A DNA stretch of 39,220 nt, taken from Bifidobacterium breve. GTDB lineage: Bacteria > Actinomycetota > Acidimicrobiia > Acidimicrobiales > Ilumatobacteraceae. Shown here one piece after another: positions 1-7,572 of this stretch (positions within the stretch are counted from its first letter, which is position 1; each line of letters starts with the position of its first letter). The position numbers and the translations under genes were made by a program. The DNA lies in the NCBI GenBank assembly GCA_945889575.1, contig CAMDBY010000001.1:1-39220 (forward strand). The letters are read 5' to 3'. Under the pieces are notes generated by a model. The model made no database searches. It was not told the DNA's origin and saw nothing but the letters and a program-made list of their open reading frames with translations.

Positions 1-23
1 GTTCCTTTCGGAATCTCAATAAC

Positions 24-39
24 TGGGATACACTTCCCA
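24..39. promoter_or_regulatory. candidate operator over the -10 of the IclR-type regulator
   Basis: TGGGA at 24-28 and TCCCA at 35-39 form a perfect inverted repeat with a 6-base spacer. The spacer contains TACACT (29-34), a TANNNT-type -10 hexamer ending 9 bases before the ATG at 44. A second short palindrome, TTCC-N4-GGAA, lies at 2-13. The placement would suit autoregulation of a dimeric regulator, and there is no Shine-Dalgarno before the ATG. Function is inferred from position only. Confidence 0.35.
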
Positions 40-43
40 AGTA

Positions 44-694
44 ATGGAAAGCGTATCAGGAGTCGGAGTTCTCGACAAGGCCTTTGTGGTGTTGAATGCG
101 CTTGTCACGCGACCATTGAGTTTGGCTGAAGTCATTGACGCCACTGATATTCCAAGAGCCACCTGTCATCGTTTGTTGTCAGCGCTTGAACATCATGGCG
201 CTGTGCGTCGTAATAGCGACGGCTTGTACTGCTTGGGGCCAACGCTGCTTGGTCTCGGGCGTGGAGCAGCAGTGCAGTTTCCGTTCTTAGAAAGAGCACG
301 TGAGGTTGCTACCGAGTTGCGCGATCGCACAGGGGAAAGCGTTCAAGTTTTTGTGGTTGAAACCGATGGACGACGATGCGTGGTGTCTCTTGAATCTCCG
401 AATGGTTTGAGGTGGATCGTGCCAGAGGGTGCATTGTTCCCGTTGGCTCGTGGGTCAGCGGGCCGGGTTCTTACTGGTTCTCGCCTTAGTTCTTCCGGAT
501 GGGTTGAATCAGTTGAGGAACGGGTGAAAGGTGTTGCGTCGGTGAGTGCTCCGATTATTGATATTGGTGGAACAGTGATTGCTGCGCTTTCCGTATCAGG
601 ACCCCTCGAACGCATGAGTACGAGTCCTGGAGCAAAATTTGGTTCGATTGTCGTACGGGGCGCAAAAACTTTGTCGGATTTTTTGGCGTCGTAA
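44..694 (+). CDS. IclR-family transcriptional regulator, NdgR/LtbR type
   Basis: The 216-residue protein has an N-terminal winged helix-turn-helix (about residues 8-65; the helix-turn-helix core is around 25-48 and contains the PRATCHRLL motif) followed by an IclR effector-binding domain. The opening SGVGVLDKA and the late motifs VASVSAPI and LSVSGPLERM match what I recall of the actinobacterial NdgR/LtbR group. Members of that group regulate leucine biosynthesis (leuCD) and are usually divergent from leuCD; the left edge cuts the window just where such a neighbour would lie. It is somewhat shorter than the usual ~235-250 residues. The ATG has no ribosome binding site but a TANNNT box 9 bases upstream, so a leaderless transcript is plausible. 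Several branched-chain amino acid genes follow within 13 kb. The family call is secure; the leucine link is inference. Confidence 0.88.
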   Translation: MESVSGVGVLDKAFVVLNALVTRPLSLAEVIDATDIPRATCHRLLSALEHHGAVRRNSDGLYCLGPTLLGLGRGAAVQFPFLERAREVATELRDRTGESVQVFVVETDGRRCVVSLESPNGLRWIVPEGALFPLARGSAGRVLTGSRLSSSGWVESVEERVKGVASVSAPIIDIGGTVIAALSVSGPLERMSTSPGAKFGSIVVRGAKTLSDFLAS

Positions 695-698
695 TTGC

Positions 699-726
699 CA
701 ATGTGTGGGAGTAGATCCACACATTG
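699..726. promoter_or_regulatory. perfect 10-bp inverted repeat (hairpin or operator)
   Basis: CAATGTGTGG (699-708) and CCACACATTG (717-726) are exact reverse complements around an 8-base spacer. The repeat starts 4 bases after the regulator stop and ends 5 bases before the ATG at 732. No T-tract follows, so it is a poor intrinsic terminator. It could be a protein-binding site or a translation-blocking hairpin. Confidence 0.5.
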
Positions 727-731
727 CAGTT

Positions 732-1232
732 ATGGATACAGATTTACCAGAACCAATTCACAGTCTTCCTGACATCACAGATGTAGCAGTGGGGGTGGAA
801 CAAAAATTACACACCATGATCGATTCGTTTGAATTACCTGGTGCTCGTTTGTATGGCGTGAACTGCGCATCGCGACCAACAACTGAACCAAACATGTGCC
901 TACTGGCACAACATCCCGATGTCTATGAACTACTCGATGCGCCGTCGAGTGCGTTGGCGCGAATGTTTGATGCAGCAGCAATTGTGACCACAGGTTGGGC
1001 TGCGCCATTGCGGCCTGATGGCACCATTGAGGGCGCTCCTAGCGAACATGCGCTACGCAGACGTGTACGTCTTGTTGTTGTAGTTGCAGATAACGGAGTA
1101 GCTAGTGCATTGCGGTTTGCAGATGAGCCAGACGAAGTGGTCACAGACCCTGGTTCAGCAACGGGCTCACTGGCAGAGGCGATTACTCGATTCTGGTTTG
1201 ATCCACCCATTACGTTGGCAGCCAACTCATAG
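732..1232 (+). CDS. conserved protein of unknown function, upstream of nadA
   Basis: I do not recognise a family for this 166-residue protein. The frame is open further upstream to 639, but that would overlap the regulator and the inverted repeat; the ATG at 732 begins a plausible acidic N-terminus (MDTDLPEP). Visible features are a mixed alpha/beta sequence, a hydrophobic strand RLVVVVADNG near residue 115 and a C-terminal segment ending in FDPPITLAANS. There is no signal peptide or membrane span. It lies 58 bases before nadA in the same direction, so it may be transcribed with the regulator or with the NAD genes. The coding call is supported by length, frame and typical composition; function is unknown. 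Confidence 0.7.
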   Translation: MDTDLPEPIHSLPDITDVAVGVEQKLHTMIDSFELPGARLYGVNCASRPTTEPNMCLLAQHPDVYELLDAPSSALARMFDAAAIVTTGWAAPLRPDGTIEGAPSEHALRRRVRLVVVVADNGVASALRFADEPDEVVTDPGSATGSLAEAITRFWFDPPITLAANS

Positions 1233-1238
1233 AGAACG

Positions 1239-1260
1239 TGCGCCGTTTCACAAGGGCGCA
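1239..1260. promoter_or_regulatory. inverted repeat upstream of the nad operon
   Basis: TGCGCC (1239-1244) and GGCGCA (1255-1260) are perfect arms around a 10-base spacer, about 30 bases before the nadA start. No T-run follows, which argues against a simple terminator. It is a candidate operator for the NAD genes; no known regulator motif was recognised. Confidence 0.3.
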
Positions 1261-1278
1261 AATACGCAAAGTGCCTCC

Positions 1279-1284
1279 TAACCT
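1279..1284 (+). promoter_or_regulatory. candidate -10 box of a leaderless nadA transcript
   Basis: TAACCT fits TANNNT and ends 6 bases before the GTG start of nadA. Initiation about 7 bases downstream would place the start codon at or next to +1. There is no Shine-Dalgarno and no clear -35 box. The same hexamer precedes gltX. Confidence 0.4.
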
Positions 1285-1290
1285 TGATGC

Positions 1291-2265
1291 GTGACCGAGT
1301 ACAGCACAGCATGGGCCGAACGAATCAGGGCATTGGCGGCCGAAAAGGACGTAGTCATTCTGGCGCACAACTATCAAGTGCCAGAGATTCAAGATGTTGC
1401 TCATCACGTTGGTGATTCACTAGCTCTCTCACGCATCGCTGCAACAGTTCCTGAGTCCACCATCATTTTTTGTGGCGTTCACTTCATGGCAGAGACCGCA
1501 AAGATTTTGTCGTATGACAAGACAATTCTTATTCCTGATGAGCGAGCTGGTTGTTCGTTGGCTGACACGATTACCGCAGATCAATTACGTGAATGGAAAG
1601 CGCAATATCCTGGCGCGGTCGTTGTCAGTTATGTCAATACAACAGCCGCAGTAAAAGCTGAGACAGATATTTGTTGTACTAGTTCAAACGCGGTGGAAGT
1701 GGTCGCGTCAATTCCTGCTGATACGCCAATCTTGTTTTGTCCTGACCAATTTTTAGGTGCCCATGTGCAACGCCAAACAAAGCGGTCCAATATGCATATC
1801 TGGATGGGCGAGTGTCATGTGCATGCCGGAATCAACGGTCAAGACCTGAAGGCCATGGTTGAAGCTGAACCTGATGCTGAACTGTATGTTCACCCTGAGT
1901 GCGGATGCGCCACGAGTGCTTTGTATTTGGCAAGCGAAGGGGTAGTGCCTGCGGAACGCACACATATTCTTTCCACTGGTGCAATGTTGGATGCTGCTCG
2001 TACTACTACGGCGCGAAAAGTTCTTGTCGCAACAGAGACCGGAATGCTTCACCAATTACGCAAAGTTAATGTCACGACTGAATTTCAAGCCGTCAATCGT
2101 GCCGCTGTTTGTAAATACATGAAGATGATTACACCTGAGAAACTTGAACATTCTTTGATGTATGGAAATGATGTTGTTGATATTCCACGTGACATTGCAG
2201 ACAAAGCTCGTCTGTCTGTTGAGCGCATGATCGCAATTGGCACACCATCTCGTGTCGGCGAATAA
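1291..2265 (+). CDS. nadA: quinolinate synthase NadA
   Basis: NadA condenses iminoaspartate with dihydroxyacetone phosphate to quinolinate, using a [4Fe-4S] cluster, as the second step of de novo NAD synthesis. The 324-residue protein carries the three expected cluster cysteines: C129 in CTSSNA, C204 in HPECG and C274 in CKYMK. The active-site segment AHNYQ is near residue 25. Length fits the family. The GTG start at 1291 gives a standard N-terminus and lacks a ribosome binding site. It is followed by nadB and nadC, whose products supply its substrate and use its product. The iron-sulfur cluster implies oxygen sensitivity in an otherwise aerobic-looking organism, which is usual for NadA. Confidence 0.96.
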   Translation: MTEYSTAWAERIRALAAEKDVVILAHNYQVPEIQDVAHHVGDSLALSRIAATVPESTIIFCGVHFMAETAKILSYDKTILIPDERAGCSLADTITADQLREWKAQYPGAVVVSYVNTTAAVKAETDICCTSSNAVEVVASIPADTPILFCPDQFLGAHVQRQTKRSNMHIWMGECHVHAGINGQDLKAMVEAEPDAELYVHPECGCATSALYLASEGVVPAERTHILSTGAMLDAARTTTARKVLVATETGMLHQLRKVNVTTEFQAVNRAAVCKYMKMITPEKLEHSLMYGNDVVDIPRDIADKARLSVERMIAIGTPSRVGE

Positions 2266-3889
2266 TCGCGTTCCCAGCCAACTGGCAGCTCCCGAACCAA
2301 CATGGTCGGTTGAGACTGATGTTGTCGTTCTAGGTTCTGGCGCTGCCGGATTATCAGCGGCGCTTGCAATGCGTCCTGTACGTGATGTTCTTCTCATAAC
2401 TAAAGACACTCTTGATGCTGGCAGTACAAACTGGGCGCAAGGCGGGCTGGCAGCAGTGCTTGACCCGAATGACTCTATTGAAAACCATGTACAAGACACA
2501 CTTGATGCGGGTGCTGGCTTATGTGATGAACAAGCCGTGCGCACGTTGGCCACTGAGGCACCCACCGCGATTCGTTATCTCATGGAATTGGGCGCATCAT
2601 TTGATCCGGGTTTGCATGAAGGAGTAGCACTCACGCGAGAAGGTGGACATTCACACCGACGCATTGTTCATGCCGGTGGTGACCAATCGGGCGCCGAGGT
2701 ACAACGCACCCTTGACGAATCGGTGCGCCTGGCAGGTGTGCACGTGGTGGAACGCGCTTTTGGTCTTGATCTTGTAATCGGCCATACATCTGACGGCACG
2801 CGTGCAGTGACTGGGGTAAAAGTCGCGATGCTTGACAGCAGCGGTGGCGTACAAAGCGTTGGCATTGTGAACGCTCGCGCAGTCATCATCGCCACCGGCG
2901 GATACGGACAGGTGTATGCATCAACTTCAAATCCGTCTGCTGTTACGGGTGATGGCATTGCGCTTGCTTTGCGCGCAGGGTTAGAGGCAAGCGGTCTTGA
3001 ATTTATTCAGTTTCACCCCACAGTTTTGTGGCGCGGTAGCAAGGCAACAGGCCAGCAAGCACTCATCAGTGAAGCAGTGCGCGGAGAAGGCGGCATTCTT
3101 TTAGATGCAGCCGGGCAGCGCGTGATGAAAGGTGTGCATCCGCAAGAAGATCTTGCGCCGCGGGACATTGTTGCTGCTGCAATCAGTGAACGCATGGCGC
3201 AAGCACCTGCTGGTGTAGATGACCACGTGTATCTGGACGCTCGCCACATCGAAAAATTTGACGAACGGTTTCCATCTATTACTGCCTCATGCATTGATGC
3301 GGGCATCGACCCACGAACTGAAATGATTCCCGTTGCGCCTGCTGCTCATTATGTGTGTGGCGGTGTTCGCGCAACGCTTAATGGCACAACGGCGTTACAA
3401 GGGCTGTATGTCGTTGGCGAAGCCGCATGTACGGGGGTGCACGGCGCAAACAGACTTGCTTCCAATAGTCTTACTGAAGGCGTAGTGGCCGGAACGCGCG
3501 TTGGTCGAGCATTGAGCTGGACGTTGCCACCAGTCGCTACTCCCGATGAAGCAGAGACTCCTGGTGCGTTGATTGATTCGTATCACCGCACAGCATTGCG
3601 TTCAGCAATGTCTAAGTATGTGGGCGTGTTGCGCACTCCGGAAGGGCTCAACTCGGCTTCACGCATTTTGAACACGTTGTCATCAAATATGTCGGCATTA
3701 GTTGTGCCTACTCGTAAAGCCTTTGAAGCAACGAACATGCTCACTATTGCAATGGCGGTAGTGGAAGCGGCAAAGACGCGTACTGAAAGTCGTGGTTGTC
3801 ATAGGCGAACAGATTTTGATGCACCAAGTGATTCATGGAATCATCATTTGTCGTCCCACATTGTTGATGGCCAGATTGAGGTGATGTAA
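2237..3889 (+). CDS. nadB: L-aspartate oxidase NadB
   Basis: This FAD enzyme oxidises L-aspartate to iminoaspartate, the substrate of NadA. The 550-residue reading has the dinucleotide-binding motif VLGSGAAG (31-38), the WAQGG flavin-loop segment, HRRIVHAGGD, a catalytic-region arginine in LAPRD, and the C-terminal GEAACTGVHGANRLASNS motif, all typical of the fumarate reductase/NadB superfamily. The reading shown starts at TTG 2237 inside the end of nadA; GTG 2252 is an equally plausible start, and the first 25 residues are not conserved. Overlap with nadA and the one-base overlap with nadC (TAATG at 3887-3891) indicate translational coupling within one operon. Confidence 0.95.
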   Translation: MAHHLVSANNRVPSQLAAPEPTWSVETDVVVLGSGAAGLSAALAMRPVRDVLLITKDTLDAGSTNWAQGGLAAVLDPNDSIENHVQDTLDAGAGLCDEQAVRTLATEAPTAIRYLMELGASFDPGLHEGVALTREGGHSHRRIVHAGGDQSGAEVQRTLDESVRLAGVHVVERAFGLDLVIGHTSDGTRAVTGVKVAMLDSSGGVQSVGIVNARAVIIATGGYGQVYASTSNPSAVTGDGIALALRAGLEASGLEFIQFHPTVLWRGSKATGQQALISEAVRGEGGILLDAAGQRVMKGVHPQEDLAPRDIVAAAISERMAQAPAGVDDHVYLDARHIEKFDERFPSITASCIDAGIDPRTEMIPVAPAAHYVCGGVRATLNGTTALQGLYVVGEAACTGVHGANRLASNSLTEGVVAGTRVGRALSWTLPPVATPDEAETPGALIDSYHRTALRSAMSKYVGVLRTPEGLNSASRILNTLSSNMSALVVPTRKAFEATNMLTIAMAVVEAAKTRTESRGCHRRTDFDAPSDSWNHHLSSHIVDGQIEVM

Positions 3890-4809
3890 TGGATATGTAT
3901 TCACTCACAACTGAAACTGGTGCCTTGTTAGTTGCCGGTGGTCTGAATCCCTTGTACATCGAAGATGTCATTGAGAACACAATCTTGGAAGACCTCGACG
4001 GCGGTATTGATGTCACCTCAGTTGCCACTGTCCCTTTTGAACAACGGAGTACTGCCACATTCGGAACACGCGCCGATGGTTGTGTATCTGGTTTAGTCAT
4101 CGCAGCCGCAGTAATCGAAATGGTGTGTGGGCCCCATGCAAGCTCCATTGATTATTTTCATAATGATGGTGAACGGGTACAAGTAGGCGATGTGCTGATG
4201 AAAATTGAAGCGCCGACTCAATTGTTGTTGACAGCAGAGCGCACCGCACTGAATTTGTTGTGCCATTTGTCGGGCATTGCTACGGCTACAGCTGCGTGGG
4301 TAGATGCAGTGTCTGGCACAGGCGCAATTATTCGAGATACACGTAAGACAACACCTGGTCTACGGGCACTTGAGAAGTATGCAGTGCGTTGTGGCGGGGG
4401 TCAGAACCACCGAATGAGTCTCAGTGATGCTGCCCTGGTGAAGGACAACCACATTGTGGCTGCAGGTGGAGTGGCTGAAGCCTTCGCCAAGGTGCGTGCT
4501 CTTGCAGATACTTTGCCGATTGAGATTGAAGTAGACACTCTTGAGCAATTACAGGTTGCGCTTGATGCTGGTGCAAATGTTGTGTTGTTAGACAACATGC
4601 CACCAGATGTGATGAAAGAGGCTGTGGCGATTTCGCAGCGTCACACTGCAAACACAGGACATGCTGTGCTGTTGGAGGCGAGTGGCGGACTCACTATTGC
4701 TACTGCTCGATCAGTTGCTGAAACTGGCGTTCATTTCATCAGTGTTGGCGGACTCACTCATTCATCGCCAATTCTTGATATTGGCCTTGACCTTCAAACG
4801 ATTATCTAA
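3889..4809 (+). CDS. nadC: nicotinate-nucleotide pyrophosphorylase (quinolinate phosphoribosyltransferase) NadC
   Basis: NadC converts quinolinate and PRPP into nicotinate mononucleotide, completing the nadABC branch. The 306-residue protein shows the family's motifs in order: EDxxxGIDVTS near the N-terminus, AERTALNLLCHLSG, the RDTRKTTPGLR substrate-binding loop, KYAVRCGGGQNHR, VKDNHI, EVDTLEQ and the phosphate-binding EASGG and SVGGLTHS segments. The ATG shares a base with the nadB stop. Its stop overlaps by 4 bases the stop of the convergent UbiB-like gene, leaving no room for a separate terminator between them. Confidence 0.96.
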   Translation: MDMYSLTTETGALLVAGGLNPLYIEDVIENTILEDLDGGIDVTSVATVPFEQRSTATFGTRADGCVSGLVIAAAVIEMVCGPHASSIDYFHNDGERVQVGDVLMKIEAPTQLLLTAERTALNLLCHLSGIATATAAWVDAVSGTGAIIRDTRKTTPGLRALEKYAVRCGGGQNHRMSLSDAALVKDNHIVAAGGVAEAFAKVRALADTLPIEIEVDTLEQLQVALDAGANVVLLDNMPPDVMKEAVAISQRHTANTGHAVLLEASGGLTIATARSVAETGVHFISVGGLTHSSPILDIGLDLQTII

Positions 4810-6185
4810 TCGCGCGACACAAGCCATTTCGCTTCCGCTTCACCCATAGAGGTGGACGGCGCTGCATTGGTCATGGGCCATAGTTCTTCTGAGATACGAC
4901 GGAAATTGCCACTGGAGCGCAACTGGCCAAGAAGTGCATAGAGACCTAAGTTGATGCGTTGGATAAACACGAACGACTTTGGAACCGTCGCGTATTGGGC
5001 GATAGCCGACGTGCGGTCAAATGTGTGACGCACGATTGAAGTTGCATAGGAACTCGTCCAGTCCATCACGCGTGATTCACGCACTGGCTCGTAGAAATGG
5101 GAGAAGTATTCACCACATTCCTGAGTAGTGAATGGTGCGTCAAGTTGCAACATGCCTGCATCTTCAATGACTTGACGGTATGTATCCATGTCGTCGTCGA
5201 TGACGGCAGCCTTGACCATTGACTGGAACATCAACATTTCTTCTTGAGTGAAATGTTTAATCAGTCCGAAGTCGAGAAATGTAACCCTGCCATCTCCGTG
5301 AAAGATGTAATTGCCGGGATGCGGATCGCCGTTGAACGCACGGAAGCGATACAAACTGCGAAATACAAACCGAAAGATTGCTTCACCGGCCATATCGCGC
5401 TGTTCTTGTGACCATTCACATACTTCTGCAAACGTGTGGCCAGTGACTAACTCGGTGACCAGAATGTTCTTCGTAGAATATTCGTGAAGAACTTCAGGAA
5501 CATGAATAAACGGGTGGTTCCTATAAAAGTCCGCGAACATCTGCTGATTTGCAGCTTCGTTTTTGTAGTCGAGTTCTTCACGAAGGCGGTCCTTGATTTC
5601 TGCAACCATGTCTTCTGGATTCAATGACTTGAATCCGAAGGCAAGCATGGCGCCCAACAGGTCTGCAGTGCGTAGATCAGAATCAATTGCTTCTCCGACG
5701 CCTGGGTATTGCACTTTCACCGCGACTGCCTTTTCGGTGCCATCGGCGAGACGAATAATTGCACGGTGTACTTGACCAATAGATGCTGAGGCGATTGGCT
5801 CGTCATCAAACTCAACAAATATGTCTTTGATTGAGCGTCCAAGTTCGCGTTCAATTTCAATGTGGACGAGTTCGACTGCCATAGGAGGAGCATTTGATTG
5901 CAATTGTGATAATGCAATACGCATGGGCTCTGGTAAACCGTCGTCAAGGTAACTGGCCATCTGGCCCACCTTCATGAGGGCACCCTTCATGTTTCCCAAT
6001 TCATCTGCCACCTGTTGTGCTGATTTCAATTCTCGCGAACGAGACAATTGCTCTTTGCGCTCTGCGCCTGCAAATATCTTTCGCGCTGATGTACCAGCAT
6101 GTCCGAGTCCGACGCGAGCCCCAAGACGAAGAAGTCGACTATTGCGGCGCCATCGCGAGCGCAGTTGAATTGCTTTTGAACTCAT
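4806..6185 (-). CDS. UbiB/ABC1 (ADCK-like) atypical kinase-family protein
   Basis: The 459-residue protein belongs to the ABC1/UbiB family, which has a protein-kinase-like fold and is linked to isoprenoid-quinone or lipid metabolism. Visible motifs are KVGQ (72-75, the family's KxGQ signature), the alanine-rich loop ASASIGQVHRA (132-142), the lysine K157 in VAVKVQY, GDPHPGN (286-292) and DFG (305-307). The frame is open further upstream, but the ATG at 6185 overlaps the upstream hydrolase stop (ATGA) and has GGAGAT before it, so this start is preferred. It is the last gene of the minus-strand unit greA-hydrolase-ubiB. Actinobacteria make menaquinone rather than ubiquinone, so the exact role is open. 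Confidence 0.88.
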   Translation of the reverse strand: MSSKAIQLRSRWRRNSRLLRLGARVGLGHAGTSARKIFAGAERKEQLSRSRELKSAQQVADELGNMKGALMKVGQMASYLDDGLPEPMRIALSQLQSNAPPMAVELVHIEIERELGRSIKDIFVEFDDEPIASASIGQVHRAIIRLADGTEKAVAVKVQYPGVGEAIDSDLRTADLLGAMLAFGFKSLNPEDMVAEIKDRLREELDYKNEAANQQMFADFYRNHPFIHVPEVLHEYSTKNILVTELVTGHTFAEVCEWSQEQRDMAGEAIFRFVFRSLYRFRAFNGDPHPGNYIFHGDGRVTFLDFGLIKHFTQEEMLMFQSMVKAAVIDDDMDTYRQVIEDAGMLQLDAPFTTQECGEYFSHFYEPVRESRVMDWTSSYATSIVRHTFDRTSAIAQYATVPKSFVFIQRINLGLYALLGQLRSSGNFRRISEELWPMTNAAPSTSMGEAEAKWLVSRD

Positions 6186-7033
6186 ATATCTCCCAGAATT
6201 ACCGGTTTGTTTAGTGCGTCGTGATGCACTGCGAGGCACGCGTTGACAAGTAGCGGAACGAATTCAGAAGCCCGTGCATAGACAGCGTCATGGTTTCCCG
6301 ATATCTCAAAAACATGTGTGTCAGGAATCAGACTTGCAAGTGTTCGTTGTCGTTTGAGTGAAACAACTTGATCTTCAGTAGTGATTACAACAGATGTGGG
6401 TACGTCAACTTGTGAGAGCCATTTCCGCGAATCAAATCGACCAAGCGCAGAACCCGCCTCAAGAATGCTGCGCCAGTCATGGCTTGCAATCTGGAGCGCA
6501 GCCCATGGTTCCCATGTCATTGTCTTTCGTGACAGGTACATGCGCTCGCTGATTGCTTGTTGAATTGATCGGGGAGTGATGCGCGCAAGTCCACCAAATC
6601 CGGTGAGCAGAGAAAACATGAATCGTTCTTGACGCGACGTCGCCCAATATCCCGCAGTTGCTGCAAGAACTAAACCGCGCACTCGGTGCTCGTGGCGTTT
6701 CCACATCAATTGGGCAATGGTGCCGCCCATGGAGTATCCGACAGGAATGAAAGTGGCGATTCCCAATTGATCCATCAGTGCCGCAACATCATCAGCACAA
6801 TCAGAGAGACGAAACGACTGTGAAGATCTGATGCCACGTCCATGGCCACGATGGTCAAGAGCAATAATGCGAAAGTGTTTGCCGAGTTCTTCGTAACACA
6901 TGTAGAAATTCAAGTCAGCAGTTGCTGTCCAGCCATGCAAGAGCACGACCGTCGGTGCGCCGGCTGGTCCCGTTATCTCTCGATAAAACGTGGTGCCTCT
7001 TCCGGGAAGAGACAATGTGTGGCCGGGGGGCAA
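6182..7033 (-). CDS. alpha/beta-fold hydrolase
   Basis: The 283-residue protein is a soluble alpha/beta hydrolase. It has the oxyanion segment LLHGW (31-35), DHRGHG (60-65), the nucleophile elbow GYSMG (99-103, Ser101), an acidic residue in TTEDQV (219-224) and a final catalytic His248 in SGNHDA. No signal peptide is visible. The start is TTG at 7033, since no ATG or GTG fits in the 20-base gap after greA. Its stop overlaps the start of the UbiB-like gene, implying coupled translation. The substrate cannot be told from sequence; the coupling to a UbiB-like gene suggests lipid or quinone-related chemistry, by inference. Confidence 0.85.
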   Translation of the reverse strand: MPPGHTLSLPGRGTTFYREITGPAGAPTVVLLHGWTATADLNFYMCYEELGKHFRIIALDHRGHGRGIRSSQSFRLSDCADDVAALMDQLGIATFIPVGYSMGGTIAQLMWKRHEHRVRGLVLAATAGYWATSRQERFMFSLLTGFGGLARITPRSIQQAISERMYLSRKTMTWEPWAALQIASHDWRSILEAGSALGRFDSRKWLSQVDVPTSVVITTEDQVVSLKRQRTLASLIPDTHVFEISGNHDAVYARASEFVPLLVNACLAVHHDALNKPVILGDI

Positions 7034-7053
7034 ATATGGAATGGAATGATCGC

Positions 7054-7533
7054 TCAGTTGGCAACCTTCAGAATGGTGACGGAAATTTTTGCGCCGTTCT
7101 CGAGAGTGATGTTGACTTCGTCTCCTTGTTTGTGACCAAGAAGTGCAGACCCGATTGGTGAGACGGGACTCATGACTTCGATGCCTTGCTCGGTGCGCTT
7201 TTCTTCGATGTGTCCAATGAGGTACGTCTCTGCATCGTCTTCATCATCGCCATCAAACAAAATGGTGACGGTTGAAAGGACTCCCACTTCGCCATCTGCG
7301 GGCGGAGTTGCAAGTTCAGAATCCTCTAAAATAGACAGCAGAAGGTTCTTGCGGTCATTAAACATGCCGTATTCGTCTTTGGCTGCGTGATAGTCGCCAT
7401 TTTCCTTTAAGTCGCCCATTTCGCGGGCCCGACCAATTTTGTCGGCCACTTCGGGAAGGACTTCATGTTCCAGGTGGACAATTTCGGTCTCGAGTCGGGA
7501 ATATGTGGCTTGAGAGAGGAGGTGCTTTGCCAT
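7054..7533 (-). CDS. greA: transcription elongation factor GreA
   Basis: GreA rescues backtracked RNA polymerase by stimulating transcript cleavage. The 159-residue length is standard. The N-terminal coiled coil carries the signature REMGDLKENGDYHAAKDE with acidic tip residues, and the C-terminal FKBP-like domain has SPVSPIGSALLGHKQGDEV. An acidic stretch (FDGDDEDDAE) lies between strands of the second domain. The ATG at 7533 has no Shine-Dalgarno on the minus strand, and only 39 bases separate it from the divergent leuB start, so both transcripts must have very short leaders or start at the codon itself. It heads the unit with the hydrolase and UbiB-like genes. Confidence 0.96.
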   Translation of the reverse strand: MAKHLLSQATYSRLETEIVHLEHEVLPEVADKIGRAREMGDLKENGDYHAAKDEYGMFNDRKNLLLSILEDSELATPPADGEVGVLSTVTILFDGDDEDDAETYLIGHIEEKRTEQGIEVMSPVSPIGSALLGHKQGDEVNITLENGAKISVTILKVAN

Positions 7534-7537
7534 GAGG

Positions 7538-7558
7538 AGAAGGCTACCTGTGCCTTCT
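7538..7558. promoter_or_regulatory. inverted repeat in the greA-leuB divergent promoter
   Basis: AGAAGGC (7538-7544) and GCCTTCT (7552-7558) are perfect 7-bp arms around a 7-base spacer, filling most of the 39-base divergent intergenic region. TACGAT (7558-7563), 9 bases before the leuB ATG, is a candidate -10. The repeat is placed to act as an operator for one or both genes. Confidence 0.4.
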
Positions 7559-7572
7559 ACGATGGTCTCCTT

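Noticed and set aside
639..731. N-terminal extension of the unknown gene before nadA
   Set aside because: It would overlap the regulator gene and read through the inverted repeat; residues there look non-conserved and the ATG at 732 is a better start.
2056..2565. 169-codon minus-strand open frame across nadA/nadB
   Set aside because: Antisense to two well-identified genes with low-complexity composition; a shadow frame.
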